In this document: positions 16,337 to 24,748 of the stretch, in pieces
Numbering within the stretch: position 1 is the stretch's first letter
Layout of the letters: each line of letters starts with the position of its first letter
NCBI RefSeq assembly: GCF_022669055.1
Contig: NZ_JAJMLW010000002.1
Location: 248,001 to 312,000, forward strand
Direction of reading: 5' to 3'
Origin: Adlercreutzia faecimuris
GTDB lineage: Bacteria > Actinomycetota > Coriobacteriia > Coriobacteriales > Eggerthellaceae
Length of the DNA: 64,000 nt
Position numbers and translations under genes: made by a program
The notes under the pieces: model-generated
What the model was told of the DNA's origin: nothing
The model's input: the letters and a program-made list of their open reading frames with translations, nothing else
Database searches by the model: none

Positions 16337-17320
16337 CTACTGGGAAGGCAGGTCGGGCTCGTCTTCCCACACGATCGGCGCGCTGTCTTTTGGGAAGGCC
16401 CTGTCGTTCACCATCTCCGAGGGGCTCTCGTAGAGGTGTATTCCCCCGATGCGGAGGCGAAGCCTTCTTGCCCGGGAGATCAGCGTGCCCCCGAATGCCT
16501 CCATGATATGGGTGAGCCGAGGCTCGCAGGAGTATATGTCGCAATCATAGGTCTGATACTCGCGCCGCTCCCTTCGCTTGGCGTCGAAGCTCCGCGGCCG
16601 AAGGTACACCCTGTTTATCCGGCTGATGACCTCTTCGGTCTTTTCTCCAAACGTCAGGAAGAAGGCCCTCTTCAAGGTCATCAGGTCTTCCTGCTTCTCG
16701 TTCAAGTGGTAGAGGCTGACTATGGGAGGGCAGGTTTCCCCGCTGCCCTTGGCCGCATCATAGGCCCAGGCTGCCGACGCGGCCATCGCGCCGGCAAGCT
16801 TCTTCGCCAGGCCCGGATCCTCGACCGCGCCGATCGCGTCCTTGAAGGTCTGCTCGCTAATGGGCTCGGGGGCCTTCGGATCCTCGCTCTCTTGAACGCC
16901 CGGGAACAGCATGCCGTCGATTATCTCCACCGACTCTTGAAAGGGGTGCCGCGTCTTCATGTCGAACTTCGATGGGAGAAGCCGCAGCTCGTCGAAGTGG
17001 ATTCCCTCATTTGCCAAGGCGAGCTTGAGCAGGCCCTGCCGGGCGTCGACGTCGCCGCGGATCAAGCTGTCGTCAATGCAGATGGTGCAGATGGCCCAAT
17101 GCTGGTCCCGGTACTTCTTCTTCACCGGCGCGGTGTCCGTGGTGATGTAGAAGGCGTTTATATGGGCGAGAACATAATGGGCCGCGAACTCGTCCTCCTT
17201 CCACACCTTCTTCACGGCGCGCTCAAGCGCCGAATAATAGCCGGAGACCCTGAGCTTCTTCGCAAGCTCGGGGTTCGCCTGGGCAAGATAGTTCGAGATC
17301 TCGACATCGATGCGGCCCAC
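16337..17320 (-). CDS. Unrecognised 327-residue protein
   Basis: No family confidently recognised. Start chosen at GTG 17320, which has AAGGAG about 10 bases upstream and gives VGRIDVEISNYLAQ; sequence further upstream is the opposite-strand shadow of the next gene. Mixed alpha/beta character, no signal peptide or membrane helix, many Lys/Glu residues. A block near 60-130 (HINAFYITTD...ICIDDSLIRGDVDARQGLLKLAL...HPF) looks like the best-conserved core; its spacing vaguely recalls DciA/DUF721 proteins, but this is weak. Codon use is noticeably less G+C-biased than in neighbours, and A+T-rich sequence (16255-16300) lies just beyond its stop, suggesting possible horizontal acquisition. Separated by ~30 bp from the phosphatase gene upstream. 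Confidence 0.7.
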   Translation of the reverse strand: MGRIDVEISNYLAQANPELAKKLRVSGYYSALERAVKKVWKEDEFAAHYVLAHINAFYITTDTAPVKKKYRDQHWAICTICIDDSLIRGDVDARQGLLKLALANEGIHFDELRLLPSKFDMKTRHPFQESVEIIDGMLFPGVQESEDPKAPEPISEQTFKDAIGAVEDPGLAKKLAGAMAASAAWAYDAAKGSGETCPPIVSLYHLNEKQEDLMTLKRAFFLTFGEKTEEVISRINRVYLRPRSFDAKRRERREYQTYDCDIYSCEPRLTHIMEAFGGTLISRARRLRLRIGGIHLYESPSEMVNDRAFPKDSAPIVWEDEPDLPSQ

Positions 17321-17349
17321 GATCCAGCCTCTCCTTCCCGTCGGCGCGC

Positions 17350-17823
17350 TCACAGGCGCAGGAAGGCCAGCAGGCCCTCGCAGCCGTCGCAGACGTCGTC
17401 CCAGGTGGCCTGGAAGTCGCCGGTGTACCAGGGGTCGGCGATGTCGCGCTCGCTGCCGGCGTACTCCAGCAGCCGGTGCACCTTGCCCGCGGGATCGCCA
17501 CCGAACAGACGTTCCATGTTGCGCACGTTGGCGTCGTCCATGCCGATGAGGAGGTCCCACGCGTCGTAGTCGTCGGCTCGCAGGCGCCGGGCGCGCTTCC
17601 CCTCGCAGGAGATGCCGTGGGCCGCCAGCATCCGGCGCGTGCCGGGGTGCACGGGGTTGCCCAGCTCCTCGGAGCTCGTGGCGGCGGACTCCACGACCAG
17701 GCGGCCGGCCACGCCGCGGCGCTCGGCCATCTCGCGCAGGACGAACTCAGCCATGGGCGAGCGGCAGATGTTGCCGTGGCAGACGAAGAGCACGCGGATG
17801 GGGCGCTGGTGGGGGCTAGGCAA
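17350..17823 (-). CDS. Low-molecular-weight protein-tyrosine phosphatase
   Basis: 157 residues. The N-terminal signature VCHGNICRSPMAEF contains the C-x5-R-S phosphate-binding loop with the nucleophilic Cys, and DPWYTGDF supplies the general-acid Asp near the C-terminus. It dephosphorylates protein tyrosine (in Gram-positives often capsule or BY-kinase targets). No BY-kinase is visible in the window. The start is uncertain: TTG 17823 gives full N-terminal length and overlaps the preceding flavoprotein gene by 8 bp; a later GTG is possible. Probably one transcript with the flavoprotein gene. Confidence 0.92.
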   Translation of the reverse strand: MPSPHQRPIRVLFVCHGNICRSPMAEFVLREMAERRGVAGRLVVESAATSSEELGNPVHPGTRRMLAAHGISCEGKRARRLRADDYDAWDLLIGMDDANVRNMERLFGGDPAGKVHRLLEYAGSERDIADPWYTGDFQATWDDVCDGCEGLLAFLRL

Positions 17824-18358
17824 GGCCCGCCCCCAGGTCGTAGGCCTGCTGGAGCCCGGGGTTGCCGGCGATGGCGCCCTCCTCGTAGACGGCCTTCACC
17901 ACCACCTCGCCGATGCTCTCCTGGCCGCAGTACGCGGTGTTCACGCGGTACACGTCCAAGAGCGGCTCGGCGCGCGCGGCGTCCTTGTCCTCGAAGCACA
18001 GCAGAAGCCCCGTTTGCTTGACGCCGAAGGGCTTGGCGATGCCGCAGAACATGCGGTCCTGGAAGGCGCGCAGCTGCGCCGGGTAGTTGTAGCAGTACAG
18101 CGGTGTGGCCCACACGATAACGTCGGCCGCGCGCAGGAGCGGGTAGAAGTCCTGCATGTCGTCCTTCTGGCAGCACTCCCCCTCGTGGCTGAAGCAGTAC
18201 TCGCAGGCCAGGCAGCCGCCGATGCGGGCACGGCCGGCCTCGATGCGCGTGACCTCGTGGCCGGCCGCCTCGGCGCCGCGGGTGAACTCGTCGGCGAGCA
18301 TCGCCGAGTTGCCGTTCAGGCGCGGGCTGCCGTGCACCACCAGGATCTTCTTTCCCAT
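17816..18358 (-). CDS. Flavodoxin-like NAD(P)H-dependent FMN oxidoreductase
   Basis: 180 residues. ILVVHGSPRLNGNSAMLADEF is the FMN-phosphate loop of the NADPH-dependent FMN reductase/iron-sulfur flavoprotein group, and ATPLYCYNYPAQLRAFQDRM the second flavin-contacting segment. A Cys-rich insertion (GGCLACEYCFSHEGECCQKDD, near residues 48-68) resembles that of multimeric flavodoxin-like proteins common in strict anaerobes, where it may hold a cluster or redox cysteines. The substrate is unknown. GAGAGGA precedes the ATG, and the phosphatase gene overlaps its end. Confidence 0.85.
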   Translation of the reverse strand: MGKKILVVHGSPRLNGNSAMLADEFTRGAEAAGHEVTRIEAGRARIGGCLACEYCFSHEGECCQKDDMQDFYPLLRAADVIVWATPLYCYNYPAQLRAFQDRMFCGIAKPFGVKQTGLLLCFEDKDAARAEPLLDVYRVNTAYCGQESIGEVVVKAVYEEGAIAGNPGLQQAYDLGAGLA

Positions 18359-18409
18359 CGTCCTCTCCCCTCTTCCGGGTCTCTCGCTTGGGGCTATTAT
18401 ACCCGCGCC

Positions 18410-19522
18410 CTAGGGCGCGAGGTCGAGCAGGCGGCCGTAGAGCTCGTTGCCGCAGAGCCAGCCGCGGTCGGTGGGCTGCCAGCGGCCCTCGGCGCGGCGC
18501 ACGAGCCCGGCCGCCTCGAGCTCGCGAAAGGCGTCCGGCGTCTCGGGGATGAGGGCGGCCGCGCGGGCCACGAGCGCGTCGTCCACGCCGTCGGCCAGGC
18601 GCATCCCCAGCATGAGGTCCTCGGCGGCCATCTGGCGCGGGTCGAGGTCGTCGGTCACCTGCCCGTCGGTCACGCGCATGCGCCGCTCGGCGTTCTGCGT
18701 CATGGTGGCCGCCGCCCGGCCGAGCCCCAGGTAGGGCACGCCGGTCCAGTAGGCGATGTTGTGGCGGCACGCGAAGCCGGGCCGCGCGTAGCTCGCCACC
18801 TCGTAGCGCCGGAAGCCCGCGGACTCCAGCACGTCGCGGGCGATCTCCATGTGGCGGGCCTCGACGTCGTCGTCGGGCTCGGGCATCTGGCCGCGCAGGA
18901 TGGCGCGGTCGAACGCGGTGCCCGGCTCGATCGAGAGCGGGTAGACGCTCACGTGCGCCACGCCGAGGGCCACCGCCTCGCGCACGGTCGCCTCGAGGGA
19001 GGCGTCGGACTGGCCGGGGATGCCGCACATGAGGTCCACCGACACGTTCTCGAAGCGCTCCTGGGCCGTGGCGACGGCCCGGCGCGCGCCGTCGGCGTCG
19101 TGGGCGCGGCCGAGCACGCGCAGCACGGCGTCGTCGAGGGACTGCACGCCGATGGACAGCCGGTTCACGCCGAGGGCCCAGATGTCGCGCACGAGCCGCC
19201 CGTCCAGGCTCTCGGGGTTCGCCTCCATGGTGCACTCCACGTCCGGCTCGAGCCGCATCGACAGCGACAGGGCGTAAAGCAGGCTCGACAGGCGCCGCGC
19301 GCCCACGAAGCTGGGGGTGCCCCCGCCCAGGTAGACCGTCTCGATGCCGGCGAGCTCGCCTTCGCGGGCCTTACGGCGGATCTGGAGCACCATATCATCG
19401 ACGTACTCGTCGATGGCCGGCGAGTCGCGCGCGACGGCGCTCGTGGCGAAGTCGCAGTAGCCGCAGCGCCGCACGCAGAACGGCAGGTGCAGGTAGAGCG
19501 CCCTATAGGGATCGTGCGGCAT
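18410..19522 (-). CDS. hemW: Radical SAM heme chaperone HemW-like protein
   Basis: 370 residues. The radical-SAM cluster motif is in HLPFCVRRCGYCDF near the N-terminus, followed by ETVYLGGGTPS, TMEANPESL, NRLSIGVQS and DLMCGIPGQS, all in HemW order. Family members bind heme and were long misnamed oxygen-independent coproporphyrinogen oxidases; the C-x3-C-x2-C motif lacks the extra Cys of true HemN. ATG 19522 is chosen for a GGGGAGGCGGAG site directly upstream and the MPHDPYRALYLHLPF start; a longer version would run through dusB sequence. It overlaps the end of dusB by 20 bp. Confidence 0.92.
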   Translation of the reverse strand: MPHDPYRALYLHLPFCVRRCGYCDFATSAVARDSPAIDEYVDDMVLQIRRKAREGELAGIETVYLGGGTPSFVGARRLSSLLYALSLSMRLEPDVECTMEANPESLDGRLVRDIWALGVNRLSIGVQSLDDAVLRVLGRAHDADGARRAVATAQERFENVSVDLMCGIPGQSDASLEATVREAVALGVAHVSVYPLSIEPGTAFDRAILRGQMPEPDDDVEARHMEIARDVLESAGFRRYEVASYARPGFACRHNIAYWTGVPYLGLGRAAATMTQNAERRMRVTDGQVTDDLDPRQMAAEDLMLGMRLADGVDDALVARAAALIPETPDAFRELEAAGLVRRAEGRWQPTDRGWLCGNELYGRLLDLAP

Positions 19523-20546
19523 CTCCGCCTCCCCTCCCCTCGTCCGGCGCCCCCGCCGCGCAGGCCGCCTGTGCGCCCGCATCGTGCGCGGCGGCGATGG
19601 CCAGCAGGTCGTCGAAGACGGCGTCGAAGTCCTCGGGCGCGGTGCAGTAGTTGAGGCGCCCGCGCGCCGCGGCCGCCCCGGGCAGCCCCGCCAGGTACCA
19701 CATGGCGTGCTTGCGCATGCGCACGATGTTGCGCCCCTCGCGCTGCTCGAGCAGGCGTGCGTGGCGCCGCGCCATCGCGATGCGCTCGGCCACGGTGGGC
19801 GCCGCCGGCTCCTCCTCGCCGGAAAGCGCGGCCCTCACCTGGGAGAACAGCCATGGGTTGCCCTCGGCGCCCCGGGCGATCATCACCGCGTCGCAGCCGG
19901 TCTCGGCCGCCATGCGCGCGGCGTCGGCCCCGCGGCGGACATCGCCGTTGCCCACGACGGGCATGGCCACGGCCGCGCGCACGCGCGCGATGGCGCCCCA
20001 GTCGGCGCTGCCGCGGTAGAGCTGGAGCGCGTAGCGGCCGTGCACGGCGCAGCCGTCGGCGCCCGCGGCCTCCATGCGGCGCGCGAACTCCGGCGCCGTC
20101 TCGTCGCCCTCGGCCCAGCCGCGCCGGAACTTCACCGTCACCGGGTGCACCACGGCGCCCTTGACGGCCGCCACGATGGCCGCGGCCAGCTCGGGCTCGC
20201 GCATGAGCGCGCTGCCGTCGCCCTTGGAGACGATCTTGCGCGCCGGGCAGCCCATGTTCACGTCGAGATAGGCGAGCGCATCTCCCATCTCGTCCTCTAT
20301 CCACGCGGCCTCGCGCGCCATCACGGCGGGCTCGTGGCCGAACAGCTGCACGGCCACCCGGTCCTCCCCCGGCGCGAGCGCCAGCAGGTGCCGCGTCTTC
20401 TCGTTGGCGAACGACAGCCCCTTGGCCGACACCATCTCGGTGAACGCCATGTCGGCCCCCTGCTCGCGGCAGAGCGCCCTGAAGGCCACGTCGGTCACCC
20501 CCGCCATGGGCGCCAGCAGCACCCGGTACCCGAAGATCCCCCTCAT
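19503..20546 (-). CDS. dusB: tRNA-dihydrouridine synthase (DusB-like)
   Basis: 347 residues. FMN-dependent TIM-barrel enzyme that reduces uridines in tRNA D-loops. Visible: LLAPMAGVTDVAFR, VQLFGHEP, the catalytic Cys in DVNMGCPARKIV, MPVVGNGDV and ARGAEGNPWLF (FMN phosphate site). The start ATG 20546 follows GGAGGGAGGGG and overlaps the stop of the zeta-toxin gene by 4 bp, so it is coupled to that gene. The C-terminal ~20 residues are Ala/Gly-rich. Assignment to the DusB branch rather than another Dus type is by general resemblance. Confidence 0.92.
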   Translation of the reverse strand: MRGIFGYRVLLAPMAGVTDVAFRALCREQGADMAFTEMVSAKGLSFANEKTRHLLALAPGEDRVAVQLFGHEPAVMAREAAWIEDEMGDALAYLDVNMGCPARKIVSKGDGSALMREPELAAAIVAAVKGAVVHPVTVKFRRGWAEGDETAPEFARRMEAAGADGCAVHGRYALQLYRGSADWGAIARVRAAVAMPVVGNGDVRRGADAARMAAETGCDAVMIARGAEGNPWLFSQVRAALSGEEEPAAPTVAERIAMARRHARLLEQREGRNIVRMRKHAMWYLAGLPGAAAARGRLNYCTAPEDFDAVFDDLLAIAAAHDAGAQAACAAGAPDEGRGGGDAARSL

Positions 20547-21160
20547 AGCCGTCCCCTCCCTCCGCGCAGCGCGCCGAGCACCTGGCGGTGCCAGGTGGCG
20601 GCTGCCGCATCGGCGTTCTCCTCGAGGATCTCGCCTGCTGCCAGCAGGGCGACGTGGGTGAGCAGGGCCGTGTTGTCGAACAGGCTGAGCTCGTCGCAGA
20701 GCGGTGCGGCGGCGATGAGGTTGGCGATCGAGCGCCGCCAGCGCTCCTCGACGACATCCGGGTCGACGAAGTGGCCGCCGATGGCCGCCCGGTGGGCGAT
20801 GCGCTCGTTGGCGATGCGGGGGCTCTCGACGCCGACGTAGTGCATGGCCACGCGGTATCCCCGCTCGCGGGCGAGTCGGATGGTGCGCAGCGGCGAGTGT
20901 CCGCAGAGCGTCGTCTCCTGGTTGAAGGACCGCCGTGCGGCGAGATGGCCGCGGATGAGGGCCACCGCCTCCCGCCCCGCCCTCAGCTGGGCGCGCGGGT
21001 CGGCCGAGTCCCAGCCGCGGGCGACGAGGATCTCGTCGGAGTTGACGCGGGGAAGGTCGGCCGGCACGGCGGGGCCGCGCCACAGCCCCGATCGGTACAG
21101 CGTCGACTTGCCCGCGCCGTTCACCCCGGCGAACACCAGGTAGAGGGGGCGATCCGCCAT
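20543..21160 (-). CDS. Zeta-toxin-family P-loop kinase
   Basis: 205 residues. AGVNGAGKST (11-20) is the Walker A loop, RVNSDE (38-43) matches the zeta family N-S-D-E/D substrate loop, and FNQETT (79-84) the conserved E-T-T region. Classical zeta toxins phosphorylate UDP-N-acetylglucosamine and block peptidoglycan synthesis; some relatives are housekeeping kinases. The gene begins on the last base of the stop of a small HTH protein gene and ends overlapping dusB, so the three are coupled. No epsilon antitoxin is recognised, and the HTH protein is the obvious candidate partner. Confidence 0.82.
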   Translation of the reverse strand: MADRPLYLVFAGVNGAGKSTLYRSGLWRGPAVPADLPRVNSDEILVARGWDSADPRAQLRAGREAVALIRGHLAARRSFNQETTLCGHSPLRTIRLARERGYRVAMHYVGVESPRIANERIAHRAAIGGHFVDPDVVEERWRRSIANLIAAAPLCDELSLFDNTALLTHVALLAAGEILEENADAAAATWHRQVLGALRGGRGRL

Positions 21161-21543
21161 CAGAAGACGCCCTCCTCGATGAGCGTGCGCTGGCGTTCCT
21201 GCAAGAAGAAGCTGGAGACGGCCATGTAGAAGCGCGCCTCCTCCGGCGTGCGGGCGGCGCGCACGGTGGCGGCGTCGAACGAGCCGGCCAGCTGCTCGCG
21301 GCAGCCGTCGAAGAGGCGGTGGAGCGCATCGGCGTCGGGAGCCGCCGTGTCCCGCGGCGCCTCCCTCCCCCGCCGCGGCCGGCCGGCGCGAGCCCCCTCG
21401 CGCACGCGGGCGCCGACCGAGGCCTCGTCCACGACCCAGGTGCGGCCGATCTTCCCGCCCCTCAGACGGCCGGCCTCGAGCAGCGCACGCACGCGGGCCG
21501 GCGTCACGCCGAGCCGCTTGGCAGCCTCAGCGGTGCTGATCAT
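21160..21543 (-). CDS. Small helix-turn-helix protein, candidate antitoxin partner of the zeta protein
   Basis: 127 residues. Residues 1-45 form an excisionase/MerR-like HTH (ISTAEAAKRLGVTPARVRAL, then GGKIGRTWVVDEASV). An Arg-rich linker follows, then a helical C-terminal half (~75-127) of unknown type, which could bind the toxin. ATG 21543 is chosen because GGAGG lies 7 bases upstream; a longer frame to 21618 would run through the A+T-rich promoter region. Its stop overlaps the zeta ATG by one base. A+T-rich sequence at 21565-21605 probably holds the promoter. Confidence 0.72.
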   Translation of the reverse strand: MISTAEAAKRLGVTPARVRALLEAGRLRGGKIGRTWVVDEASVGARVREGARAGRPRRGREAPRDTAAPDADALHRLFDGCREQLAGSFDAATVRAARTPEEARFYMAVSSFFLQERQRTLIEEGVF

Positions 21544-21673
21544 GGGAAGCCTCCGATCCATTGCGTGATAAAAATATTTTGCAAACGCAATAATAAATGA
21601 AACGCGAGGGGCCGGCAAGGGCAGCCGCCGTCTCCTCCCCTACCGGGCCAGCTGGGGGCCGAGGATGGGGGGT

Positions 21674-21982
21674 CTACGCCCCCAGGGCGCCGAGGATGCC
21701 GGTGAAGGCGAAGGCGATGAGCGCCAGCGCGGCGGCCACCGCGGCGACGAGCCCGCAGCCGAGCGCGGGCGAGGTCTTGGCGCGCTCGAGGTCGGCCGCG
21801 GCCTTGCCCTCGTCGAAGGCGTCGTCGAGCCAGCTGCCCTCCTCGGCGCGCGGGGCGTCGGCGGCGCCCTCGTCGCGCGCGTCCCGGCCGTGGCGGCCGC
21901 TCCGCGCGGGGCGCGCCTGGGAGAGGGCCTCCTCCTCCCAGGGATCAGCCCCGGGTCCGTCGTGCCGGACGTGGCGCGCCAC
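21674..21982 (-). CDS. Small single-pass membrane protein downstream of lepA
   Basis: 102 residues, starting at GTG 21982, two bases after the lepA stop. Most of the chain is polar and Arg/Asp/Glu-rich, with a potential helix GSWLDDAFDEGKAAADLERAK. The C-terminal ~25 residues (LGCGLVAAVAAALALIAFAF) are a membrane helix. No family recognised. The tight spacing to lepA and a plausible C-terminal anchor make it a likely real gene, though high-G+C artefact cannot be fully excluded. Confidence 0.55.
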   Translation of the reverse strand: MARHVRHDGPGADPWEEEALSQARPARSGRHGRDARDEGAADAPRAEEGSWLDDAFDEGKAAADLERAKTSPALGCGLVAAVAAALALIAFAFTGILGALGA

Positions 21983-21984
21983 GG

Positions 21985-23787
21985 CTACTCGTCCACCTTG
22001 AGGATGGCCATGAACGCCTCCTGGGGCACCTCGACGTTGCCGATGGCCTTCATCCGCTTCTTGCCGGCCTTCTGCTTCTCCAGGAGCTTGCGCTTGCGCG
22101 TGATGTCGCCGCCGTAGCACTTGGCCAGCACGTCCTTGCGCTTGGCCTTCACCGTCTGGCGCGCGAGCACGCGCCCGCCGATGGCCGCCTGGATGGGCAC
22201 CTCGAACATCTGACGCGGGATGATCTCCTTCAGCTTGTCGCAGAGCACGCGCCCGCGGTCGTAGGCCTTGTCCTTGTGGACGATGAACGACAGGGCGTCG
22301 ATGGGCTTGCCGGACAGCAGGATATCGAGCTTGACCAGGGACGACGGCTTGTAGCCCAGAAACTCGTAGTCGAGGGAGGCGTAGCCTTTCGTGTTGGACT
22401 TGAGCTTGTCGAAGAAGTCCATGATGAGCTCGGAGAGCGGGATCTCCCACAGCATCTCCACCGTGGTGGGCGAGAGGTAGTTCATGGTGACGAAGGTGCC
22501 GCGGCGCGCCACGGTGAGGTCCATCACGGCGCCCACGTAGTCGGGCGGGATGAGCACCTTGGCCTTGAGGTAGGGCTCCTCCACGCGCTCGATGGAGCCG
22601 GGGTCGGGCATCTCCTGAGGCGAGTGGAGCGAGACCATGTCGCCCCCCTTGAGGTAGACGTGGTACTCCACCGACGGCGCCGTGGCCAGGAGGTCGAGGC
22701 CGAACTCGCGCTCGAGGCGCTCCTTGACCACCTCCATGTGGAGCAGGCCGAGGAAGCCCACGCGGAAGCCGAAGCCGAGCGCGTGGGAGGTCTCGGGCTC
22801 CCAGACGAGCGCCGGGTCGTTGAGCGAGAGCTTCTCGAGCGCCTCCTTGAGCGGCTCGTACTGGTCGCCCTCGATGGGGAACAGGCCCGTGAACACCATG
22901 GGCTTGGCCTCGCGGTAGCCCGGCAGCGGCTCGTCCACGCCGCCCGTGGCGCTCGTGATGGTGTCGCCCACCTTCACGAGAGACACGTCCTTCAGGCCCG
23001 TGACCAGGTAGCCCACCTCGCCGGTGTTGAGCGAGGGCAGGGCGCACTCGGCGGGGCGCCGCGCGCCCACCTCCTCCACCAGCGCCTCGGTGCCGGTGGC
23101 CATCATGCGGATGCGGTCGCCCTTCGCAAGGGCGCCGTCCACCACGCGGATGAGGGCCACCACGCCGCGGTAGGCGTCGAAGTAGCTGTCGAAGATGAGC
23201 GCGCGCAGGGGCGCCTCGGCGTCGCCTACGGGCGCGGGGATGTTGTAGACGACGGCCTCGAGCAGGTCGTGCACGCCCTCGCCCGTCTTGCCCGACGCGA
23301 GCACCGCGTCGTCGGCGGGGATGGCCAGGCCGTCCTCGATCTCCTGCTTGACGCGCTCGGGCTCGGCGGCGGGCAGGTCGATCTTGTTGATGAGCGGGAT
23401 GATCTCCAGATCGGCGTTCATGGCCAGCATCGCGTTGGCCACCGTCTGCGCCTCGACGCCCTGGGTGGCGTCCACCACCAGCACCGCGCCGTCGCAGGCG
23501 GCGAGGCTGCGGGACACCTCGTAGGTGAAGTCCACGTGGCCGGGCGTGTCGATGAGGTTGAGCTGGTACTCCTGCCCGTCGTCGGCCGTGTACATGACGC
23601 GGACCGCCTGGCTCTTGATGGTGATGCCGCGCTCGCGCTCGATGTCCATGGAGTCCAGCAGCTGCTCCTGCATGTCGCGCTTGGCCACCGTCCCCGTGAG
23701 CTCCAGGATGCGGTCGGACAGCGTCGACTTCCCGTGGTCGATGTGGGCGATGATGGAGAAGTTGCGGATGTGGCTGAGGTCGGTCAT
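21985..23787 (-). CDS. lepA: Elongation factor 4 (LepA)
   Basis: 600 residues, full length. Ribosome-dependent GTPase that acts on stalled or mistranslocated ribosomes and in ribosome assembly. G1 [10 protein letters not shown]3 DTPGHVDF and G4 NKIDLPAA are intact, followed by EF-G-like domains and the LepA-specific C-terminal domain ([12 protein letters not shown]-like region; [30 protein letters not shown]). The ATG 23787 begins [19 protein letters not shown]. It is divergent from rpsT, a very common bacterial arrangement. Confidence 0.98.
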   Translation of the reverse strand: MTDLSHIRNFSIIAHIDHGKSTLSDRILELTGTVAKRDMQEQLLDSMDIERERGITIKSQAVRVMYTADDGQEYQLNLIDTPGHVDFTYEVSRSLAACDGAVLVVDATQGVEAQTVANAMLAMNADLEIIPLINKIDLPAAEPERVKQEIEDGLAIPADDAVLASGKTGEGVHDLLEAVVYNIPAPVGDAEAPLRALIFDSYFDAYRGVVALIRVVDGALAKGDRIRMMATGTEALVEEVGARRPAECALPSLNTGEVGYLVTGLKDVSLVKVGDTITSATGGVDEPLPGYREAKPMVFTGLFPIEGDQYEPLKEALEKLSLNDPALVWEPETSHALGFGFRVGFLGLLHMEVVKERLEREFGLDLLATAPSVEYHVYLKGGDMVSLHSPQEMPDPGSIERVEEPYLKAKVLIPPDYVGAVMDLTVARRGTFVTMNYLSPTTVEMLWEIPLSELIMDFFDKLKSNTKGYASLDYEFLGYKPSSLVKLDILLSGKPIDALSFIVHKDKAYDRGRVLCDKLKEIIPRQMFEVPIQAAIGGRVLARQTVKAKRKDVLAKCYGGDITRKRKLLEKQKAGKKRMKAIGNVEVPQEAFMAILKVDE

Positions 23788-24139
23788 GGCTTCTTTCCGT
23801 GGCGTAGCGGGCGGGCTTTGTGGACGTATCGCGGGGAATCGCGCCTTCCGGATAAATTTCCTTTGCGCATTGCCGCAGGTCTTTGGTATTCTATCGCATT
23901 GTGTATCCAGCGATACGTACGCGCGGTGATTCTACCGCCAAATCTGCAGACGAGGCTGCGCTCATGGATGACGTTCGCTGGCGGCCCCGGGGCCTGGCCC
24001 CGCCGCGGCCGAGGGAACGGAGAAATCCCGCCCGTCCCCCATCTCGCACGATTGCCTTGGCGGCCTGCCCGCCGGCGCGTCCGTGTCGTTGGATACCGCA
24101 TGAGGGATACCGGACGAACGCGAGAAAGGCAACCATCCC
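23788..24139. other. Divergent lepA-rpsT intergenic region
   Basis: About 350 bp with the outward-reading starts of lepA (-) and rpsT (+). Around 23855-23900 the sequence is A+T-richer and contains TATTCT (23888-23893), a plausible -10 for rpsT. The segment 23960-24080 is G+C-rich and may form an untranslated leader for rpsT. I see no gene or clear terminator. Confidence 0.45.
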
Positions 24140-24679
24140 ATGGCTAACATCAAGTCCCAGAAGAAGCGCATCATCACCAACGAGAAGCGCCGCATGCGCA
24201 ACCGCATGGTGAAGTCCGAGCTGAAGACCGCCGTCCGCCGCGTCAAGGACGCCGTGGCCGAGGGCGACGGCAAGGCCGCCTACGCCGCCGCCTGCGCCGC
24301 GTGCCGCCTGATGGACAAGGCCGCCAGCAAGGGCGTCATCCACAAGAACCAGGCCGCCAACCGCAAGAGCGGCATCATGGCGCTCGCCAACTCCGTCGTG
24401 ACGGCCGAGGACATCGCCGCCTACGAGAAGGCCGCCCCGAAGGCCCAGAAGACCGGCTCCAAGAAGGCCGAGGCCAAGGCCGCCCGCAAGGCCGCCATGG
24501 CCGAGGCGTCCGCCGAGAAGGCCAAGCGCCGCGAGAAGCAGCTCAAGGAGGAGAAGAAGGCCGCCGAGCGCAAGGCGAAGGAGGCCGAGGCGGCCGCCAA
24601 GGCCGAGGCTGAGGCCGCTGCCGCCGAGGCGGAGGCCGAGGCTGCCGAGGGCGATGCCGAGGAGGCTGCGGCCGAGTAG
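24140..24679 (+). CDS. rpsT: 30S ribosomal protein S20 with long charged C-terminal extension
   Basis: 179 residues, about twice the usual ~87. Residues 1-87 are a standard S20 ([44 protein letters not shown]), which binds 16S rRNA in the 30S subunit body. Residues ~88-179 form a Lys/Ala/Glu repeat-like tail, basic first ([15 protein letters not shown]...[19 protein letters not shown]), then almost purely Ala/Glu. It is probably one long helix or disordered. The frame is continuous and ends before a strong terminator, so the tail is part of the gene. GAAAGG precedes the ATG. Confidence 0.96.
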   Translation: MANIKSQKKRIITNEKRRMRNRMVKSELKTAVRRVKDAVAEGDGKAAYAAACAACRLMDKAASKGVIHKNQAANRKSGIMALANSVVTAEDIAAYEKAAPKAQKTGSKKAEAKAARKAAMAEASAEKAKRREKQLKEEKKAAERKAKEAEAAAKAEAEAAAAEAEAEAAEGDAEEAAAE

Positions 24680-24708
24680 CGTGCCGCGCCGCATGTACCT
24701 GCCTGATG

Positions 24709-24740
24709 AGAGGGGCCCGCGCCGATGCGCGGGCCCCTCT
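24709..24740. terminator. Bidirectional terminator between rpsT and holA
   Basis: AGAGGGGCCCGCGC (24709-24722) and its complement (24727-24740) form a perfect 14-bp stem with a CGAT loop. It lies between the convergent rpsT and holA stops. The T-run is weak (TTGCGCTT). Confidence 0.75.
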
Positions 24741-24748
24741 TGCGCTTG

